Shown: piece after piece, positions 7,802 to 10,530 of the stretch | Layout: every line of letters starts with the position of its first letter | Numbering within the stretch: position 1 is the first letter of the stretch | Assembly: GCA_009920875.1 (NCBI GenBank) | Contig: RFZE01000044.1 | Span: 1 to 10,530, forward strand | DNA from: Alphaproteobacteria bacterium | Lineage (GTDB): Bacteria > Pseudomonadota > Alphaproteobacteria > RS24 | Reading direction: 5' to 3' | DNA length: 10,530 nt | The notes under the pieces: generated by a model | The model's input: only the letters and a program-made list of their open reading frames with translations | Databases searched by the model: none | What the model was told of the DNA's origin: nothing | Made by a program: the position numbers and the translations under genes

Positions 7802-8944
7802 TTATTCCAAATTGGCCAGAAACGGGGCCAGCTCATCGTGAAATCGGTCGTCAAAAATCAACAAGGCAAGGGTTTTCATCAATTGCCGTTCAGCCGCCAA
7901 AGTGGCCGCCGTGCCGCCGCCCAAACGGGCCAGTCTGCGAAATACCGGCATCACGCCCTGCTTGACCAAATCAACACCCGAACCGGTCGGCTTGCCGCGC
8001 CCCAAAAGGGCGCGATTGGCCTCAACGCGACTGTCCAATAAAGACAAGCGTCCGCCGCGTGACTTGAAGCGTTCGGCAATCTCCGCCGCTTCATTCATTT
8101 CGCGCGCATGCGGCGGTGCATCGCCGATAATAATAACGACGCGCTGCGCGCCACTGCGCCAGCCAATGAGATTTTCACTGTCGCGCAAGGCTTGCGTCAC
8201 CGCTTCGGGATGGTCGCCGCCGCCCAAAGCGTCAATGCCGCCCATAAAAAGCCGCACCCTTTCAATGTCGAAACTGGGCTGCGAAATGCGGGTGACGAAA
8301 TCAATATCATTATAATCGCGATAAGCGATAATGCCGAAACGCGCCAAGGGCACAAGCCCACGCACATAGGCCGCCAATTGTGTCATCCGCTCGCGCACCG
8401 TGCGGTGCACCCAAACCATGGAGCCGGTGGCATCAATGGCAAACACCACATCAATGCCGGTTTTTTGCAAATGCTGAATATAATCGGCAAAACTTTGCGG
8501 CACACCGGAAATCAGCCCACCACCCGACATGGCGCGTTGGGTGACGGCGGCGCTGGGCAGCGGCATGGCCGGGGCAATCGCCGCCATTTGTGCATTATCC
8601 ATCATCAAATCATTGAAATCGGCCTCCAGCGGCACTTCCAAAAGCTCTGACAAATCGAGCTGCGCCTCGGCCATGCGCGGCACATCGACCGGCATATTTT
8701 GCGGCAAATCGAGATCAATATCCTCGGGCGCCGCTTCCCCCGATGAAATAACCAAACTGTCCGAGGCATCGCCGCCGCCGCGCTCACCGCCGAAAAGCAA
8801 GACAAGCACCAAGCCGACAGCAAAAATATGCGCCGCCAAAGAGGCGGCCAACAGGGCCAGCCACACGCGTCGTGGCACCGCCACAATGCGCGCGCGCATA
8901 CGGCTGAACCAGCCACTTTTCTGCGTATTTTTATCCATTTCCAT
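7802..8944 (-). CDS. Membrane-anchored VWA-domain protein with TonB-like N-terminal helix
   Basis: The 380-residue product has three parts. Residues 1-27 are basic, with RMRARIVAVPRRVW just before a single membrane helix (about 28-51, LALLAASLAAHIFAVGLVLV). This helix carries Ser35-x3-His39, which matches the S-x3-H motif by which TonB and TolA engage their ExbB/TolQ motors. Residues 54-150 form an acidic, Pro/Met-rich linker. Residues about 164-365 form a von Willebrand factor A domain with the MIDAS-type metal motif DATGS (171-175), a GGGDHPEAV loop (241-249) and a conserved GDAPPH (274-279). The predicted topology is N-in with the VWA domain in the periplasm. There is no TonB C-terminal domain. 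ATG at 8944 lies 3 bases after the second ExbD stop; Met3 (8938) is an alternative start. The family call is firm; the TonB-like coupling is inferred from the motif and the operon. Confidence 0.88.
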   Translation of the reverse strand: MEMDKNTQKSGWFSRMRARIVAVPRRVWLALLAASLAAHIFAVGLVLVLLFGGERGGGDASDSLVISSGEAAPEDIDLDLPQNMPVDVPRMAEAQLDLSELLEVPLEADFNDLMMDNAQMAAIAPAMPLPSAAVTQRAMSGGGLISGVPQSFADYIQHLQKTGIDVVFAIDATGSMVWVHRTVRERMTQLAAYVRGLVPLARFGIIAYRDYNDIDFVTRISQPSFDIERVRLFMGGIDALGGGDHPEAVTQALRDSENLIGWRSGAQRVVIIIGDAPPHAREMNEAAEIAERFKSRGGRLSLLDSRVEANRALLGRGKPTGSGVDLVKQGVMPVFRRLARLGGGTAATLAAERQLMKTLALLIFDDRFHDELAPFLANLE

Positions 8945-8947
8945 GGC

Positions 8948-9373
8948 TCAGCGTGGCCCCGCAGCCGGGCCCGTCATGAGCTCGGTTTTCAATCTTATTT
9001 CGCCGACCCCGGCGCGCGCCATAGCGCGGCGAAAGGCCAATAATTCCTTGGCATGGGCGCGGCGGTCAGCGATGAGTTCCAGAGGCAGACCTTGCGCTGC
9101 CAACCCTTTTTCTTCGACCAATTGGCTCAATTCACCCAAAGTGACGGCTTTGCTTTCCGACAGGTAAAACGCATCATCTTGCTTCAGCCAGACCGAGAGC
9201 GCCGCCCCCTGGTGCGTTGTCTCGACCGTGCTGCGCGCGACCTCCAGACCGGATGGATGATTGGTCGACGGGCGTCCGGCAATCAGAACAAATAAGATCA
9301 ACAGGAAAACGACATTGATAAGCGGCAGCAAATCGATGGTTTTAATCTCGCGGCGTGTATCTTTGAGCTGCAT
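8948..9373 (-). CDS. ExbD/TolR-type biopolymer transport protein with Asn in place of the membrane Asp
   Basis: This 141-residue protein has the ExbD/TolR layout: a short cytoplasmic N-terminus, one membrane helix (about 13-32, IDLLPLINVVFLLILFVLIA) and a periplasmic domain. That domain includes LIADRRAHAKELLAFRRAM and VGEIRLKTE, typical of ExbD C-terminal folds. The residue aligned with the essential proton-carrying Asp (D25 of E. coli ExbD) is Asn20, codon at 9314-9316. I chose ATG at 9373, one base after the upstream ExbD stop (TGAAATG), because it gives the normal family length and N-terminus. A longer frame from 9451 would add 26 non-homologous residues overlapping the previous gene. The likely role is second stator subunit, pairing with the neighbouring ExbD. 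Asn versions of this motif also occur in some tandem ExbD genes (recalled), so the change is probably functional and not decay. Confidence 0.88.
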   Translation of the reverse strand: MQLKDTRREIKTIDLLPLINVVFLLILFVLIAGRPSTNHPSGLEVARSTVETTHQGAALSVWLKQDDAFYLSESKAVTLGELSQLVEEKGLAAQGLPLELIADRRAHAKELLAFRRAMARAGVGEIRLKTELMTGPAAGPR

Positions 9374-9374
9374 T

Positions 9375-9794
9375 TCAAAAATCCGCCAAATCAATATCAA
9401 ACACGTCGCGTTCCAGCGTGATGGCCTGCGCTCCGGCATGATGCAGCACATCCATAATATCGCTGACTTGCTGAATATTGGCCGTGCCGGCCGGCATCAG
9501 CACCATGGTCTGCTCCTCATTCACCGCCACCAGGCGCGCCGTTTCGCGTGACAGAAAAGCTTTATCGGCAGGCGCGCCGTTCCAACTCAGCGCCCCGTTC
9601 TCGGCCAAAGTAATCAACACAGGCGGAGCGGCACTGGTTTCGCCACCTGTGCCGCGTGGCGGCGCCAAACGGCTTTGGCCGTAAGTGACGAAATCGGAGC
9701 CGAGCAGGAAAAACAGCAGCAGCAAAAATATCATATCAATGAGCGGGGTCAGCCCCATAAACGCGGCACGGCGCTTCGGGCGGGCCAAATTCAT
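9375..9794 (-). CDS. ExbD/TolR-type biopolymer transport protein (keeps the conserved membrane Asp)
   Basis: At 139 residues the product has the usual ExbD length. After a basic N-terminus (MNLARPKRRA) comes a membrane helix (about 13-32, MGLTPLIDMIFLLLLFFLLG) with Asp20, codon at 9735-9737, in the position of the Asp that carries protons in ExbD/TolR. The periplasmic part (about 40-139) shows ExbD-like features, including MVLMPAGTANIQQVSDIMDVLHHAG. ATG at 9794 lies 3 bases after the ExbB stop, with AGAGGG about 7 bases upstream inside the end of the ExbB gene, so the pair is probably translationally coupled. It is expected to form, with the ExbB-like channel, a proton-motive-force-driven motor in the inner membrane. 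Whether it assembles as a homodimer or with the Asn-bearing paralogue is open. Confidence 0.92.
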   Translation of the reverse strand: MNLARPKRRAAFMGLTPLIDMIFLLLLFFLLGSDFVTYGQSRLAPPRGTGGETSAAPPVLITLAENGALSWNGAPADKAFLSRETARLVAVNEEQTMVLMPAGTANIQQVSDIMDVLHHAGAQAITLERDVFDIDLADF

Positions 9795-9797
9795 GGC

Positions 9798-10424
9798 CTA
9801 GCCCTCTGCCTTGGCGCTTCGGCCTTCGGCGCGCACCACGATTTCGGTCAGCGCATCTTCCACCATATCGCGCACCCCATCGACGGCATTATTGAACACG
9901 GCGGCGAGGATTGAAAACGGTAAAGCGACGCCAAGCCCGAAAGCGGTGGTCAAAAGCGCTTCCCAAATGCCGGCCGCCAAAAGCGCCGTATCGGCGCCGC
10001 CAACCCCTTGCCCTACACCTTGAAAGGCGACAATCATGCCGAGCACTGTGCCCAAAAGGCCAAACAGGGGGGCCGAGGCGGCTATCAGTTCCAAGACCCA
10101 AATATGGCGCGATAAATGGCGCACCAAAAATTGCGCGCGCCGCGCCAGCTCTTCACGCCGTTCAATCAGGCTCAGGCGTAGCCTTTGTTGGGCATATTCC
10201 AGGTCATGACGCACCGCTTCCTGTTCACGTTCCATTTCCTCCAGGCGTAGGTAGCCAAATGCCGCCACGATGGCGGCCAGAAATAGGAGCACAGCCAACA
10301 GGGGTGCCAAGGTGGCATAGCGGTCTTGTCTCGCGGGAGCCTGGCGGCGCCACCATTGGCGCATTTTTTTGGAGGCGGGCAACTTGCCCAATCGGGACCT
10401 CAGACTTAAGGCTTGCGTCTGCAT
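9798..10424 (-). CDS. MotA/TolQ/ExbB-type proton channel protein, first visible gene of the operon (start uncertain)
   Basis: The 208-residue product is a three-helix ExbB/TolQ relative. Helix 1 is at about 39-57. A charged, coiled-coil-like segment (about 60-100) follows. Helix 2 (about 110-136) contains the hallmark APLFGLLGTVLGMIVAFQ and helix 3 (about 146-178) the hallmark GIWEALLTTAFGLGVALP. Glu155 corresponds to the functional Glu of ExbB (E176 in E. coli). Such proteins form pentamers around an ExbD dimer and conduct protons to drive a partner protein. The annotated ATG (10424) has no good ribosome binding site. The frame stays open upstream through the left arm of the terminal inverted repeat to a TGA at 10476-10478 in its loop. 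If that repeat is an artefact, the true start may be farther upstream. The C-terminus (GRSAKAEG) is intact and followed closely by the first ExbD. Confidence 0.9.
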   Translation of the reverse strand: MQTQALSLRSRLGKLPASKKMRQWWRRQAPARQDRYATLAPLLAVLLFLAAIVAAFGYLRLEEMEREQEAVRHDLEYAQQRLRLSLIERREELARRAQFLVRHLSRHIWVLELIAASAPLFGLLGTVLGMIVAFQGVGQGVGGADTALLAAGIWEALLTTAFGLGVALPFSILAAVFNNAVDGVRDMVEDALTEIVVRAEGRSAKAEG

Positions 10425-10425
10425 A

Positions 10426-10530
10426 TTACAAGTGTAGAGGACCTTCCCATTGCTCCCTTTGCGATTGAAATCGAATCATTTTCGATTTCAATCGCAAAGG
10501 GAGCAATGGGAAGGTCCTCTACACTTGTAA
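10426..10530. repeat. Perfect 50-base inverted repeat with 5-base loop at the window end
   Basis: Bases 10426-10475 are the exact reverse complement of 10481-10530, separated by TCATT (10476-10480). The right arm ends on the last base of the window, and the left arm abuts the ExbB start codon (one base between). A perfect 50-base stem with no compensatory mismatch or spacer is far longer than normal terminators or operators. Position at the very end points to a fold-back chimera from amplification or assembly. A biological hairpin end is possible but much less likely. Confidence 0.95.

Noticed and set aside
9374..9451. Longer start for the second ExbD gene (from 9451)
   Set aside because: The extra 26 residues overlap the first ExbD gene, do not resemble an ExbD N-terminus, and ATG at 9373 sits at the normal position one base after the upstream stop.
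7802..10424. Zorya-type antiphage system (MotA/MotB-like motor plus effectors)
   Set aside because: The motor proteins are ExbB/ExbD-like without an OmpA-like peptidoglycan-binding domain, and there is no helicase or nuclease partner. The downstream genes are an anchored VWA protein and an exported repeat protein.

Overview
The window reads as a stretch of an alphaproteobacterial chromosome, probably from a metagenome or single-cell assembly, with foreign or artefactual sequence at both ends. The lineage call rests on gene order (rsmB tail, rpe, a heparinase II/III-like gene, purH), which I recall as common in Alphaproteobacteria, and on a uniform codon style from about 1040 onward (frequent TTG/CTG Leu, ATT Ile, GGC Gly). 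I cannot assign a genus.

Layout. Bases 1 to about 1035 encode most of a TrkH-type potassium transporter subunit with a very GC-rich, GTC/CTC/ATC-heavy codon style that looks actinobacterial. At about 1030-1038 it joins, in frame, the C-terminal quarter of the 16S rRNA methyltransferase RsmB. The resulting 419-codon ORF is almost certainly a chimera and not one protein. Next come rpe (1475-2140), the heparinase II/III-like gene (2140-3864, start overlapping the rpe stop) and purH (3905-5485), all on the plus strand. purH converges with a minus-strand operon; the two stop codons lie only 9 bases apart.

The minus-strand operon, read from right to left, is an ExbB/TolQ-type proton channel (10424-9798), two ExbD/TolR-type proteins (9794-9375 and 9373-8948), a membrane-anchored von Willebrand factor A (VWA) protein (8944-7802) and a large exported, TPR-like helical repeat protein (7798-5495). 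Genes are 1 or 3 bases apart, so this is one transcriptional unit. No TonB, TolA or outer-membrane receptor is present. The VWA protein instead has a TonB-like N-terminus: a basic segment, then one membrane helix carrying an S-x3-H motif, then an acidic and proline-containing linker. I infer that a proton-motive-force motor energises a periplasmic VWA domain, with the exported repeat protein as a likely partner. The first ExbD keeps the proton-carrying membrane Asp and the second has Asn there, suggesting an asymmetric stator pair. This operon is the most interesting content of the window.

The right end (10426-10530) is a perfect 50-base inverted repeat around a 5-base loop, ending exactly at the last base. 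It is most likely a fold-back assembly or amplification artefact, so the true upstream region and start of the ExbB-like gene are unknown. No tRNA, rRNA, CRISPR array, insertion sequence or transposase was seen.
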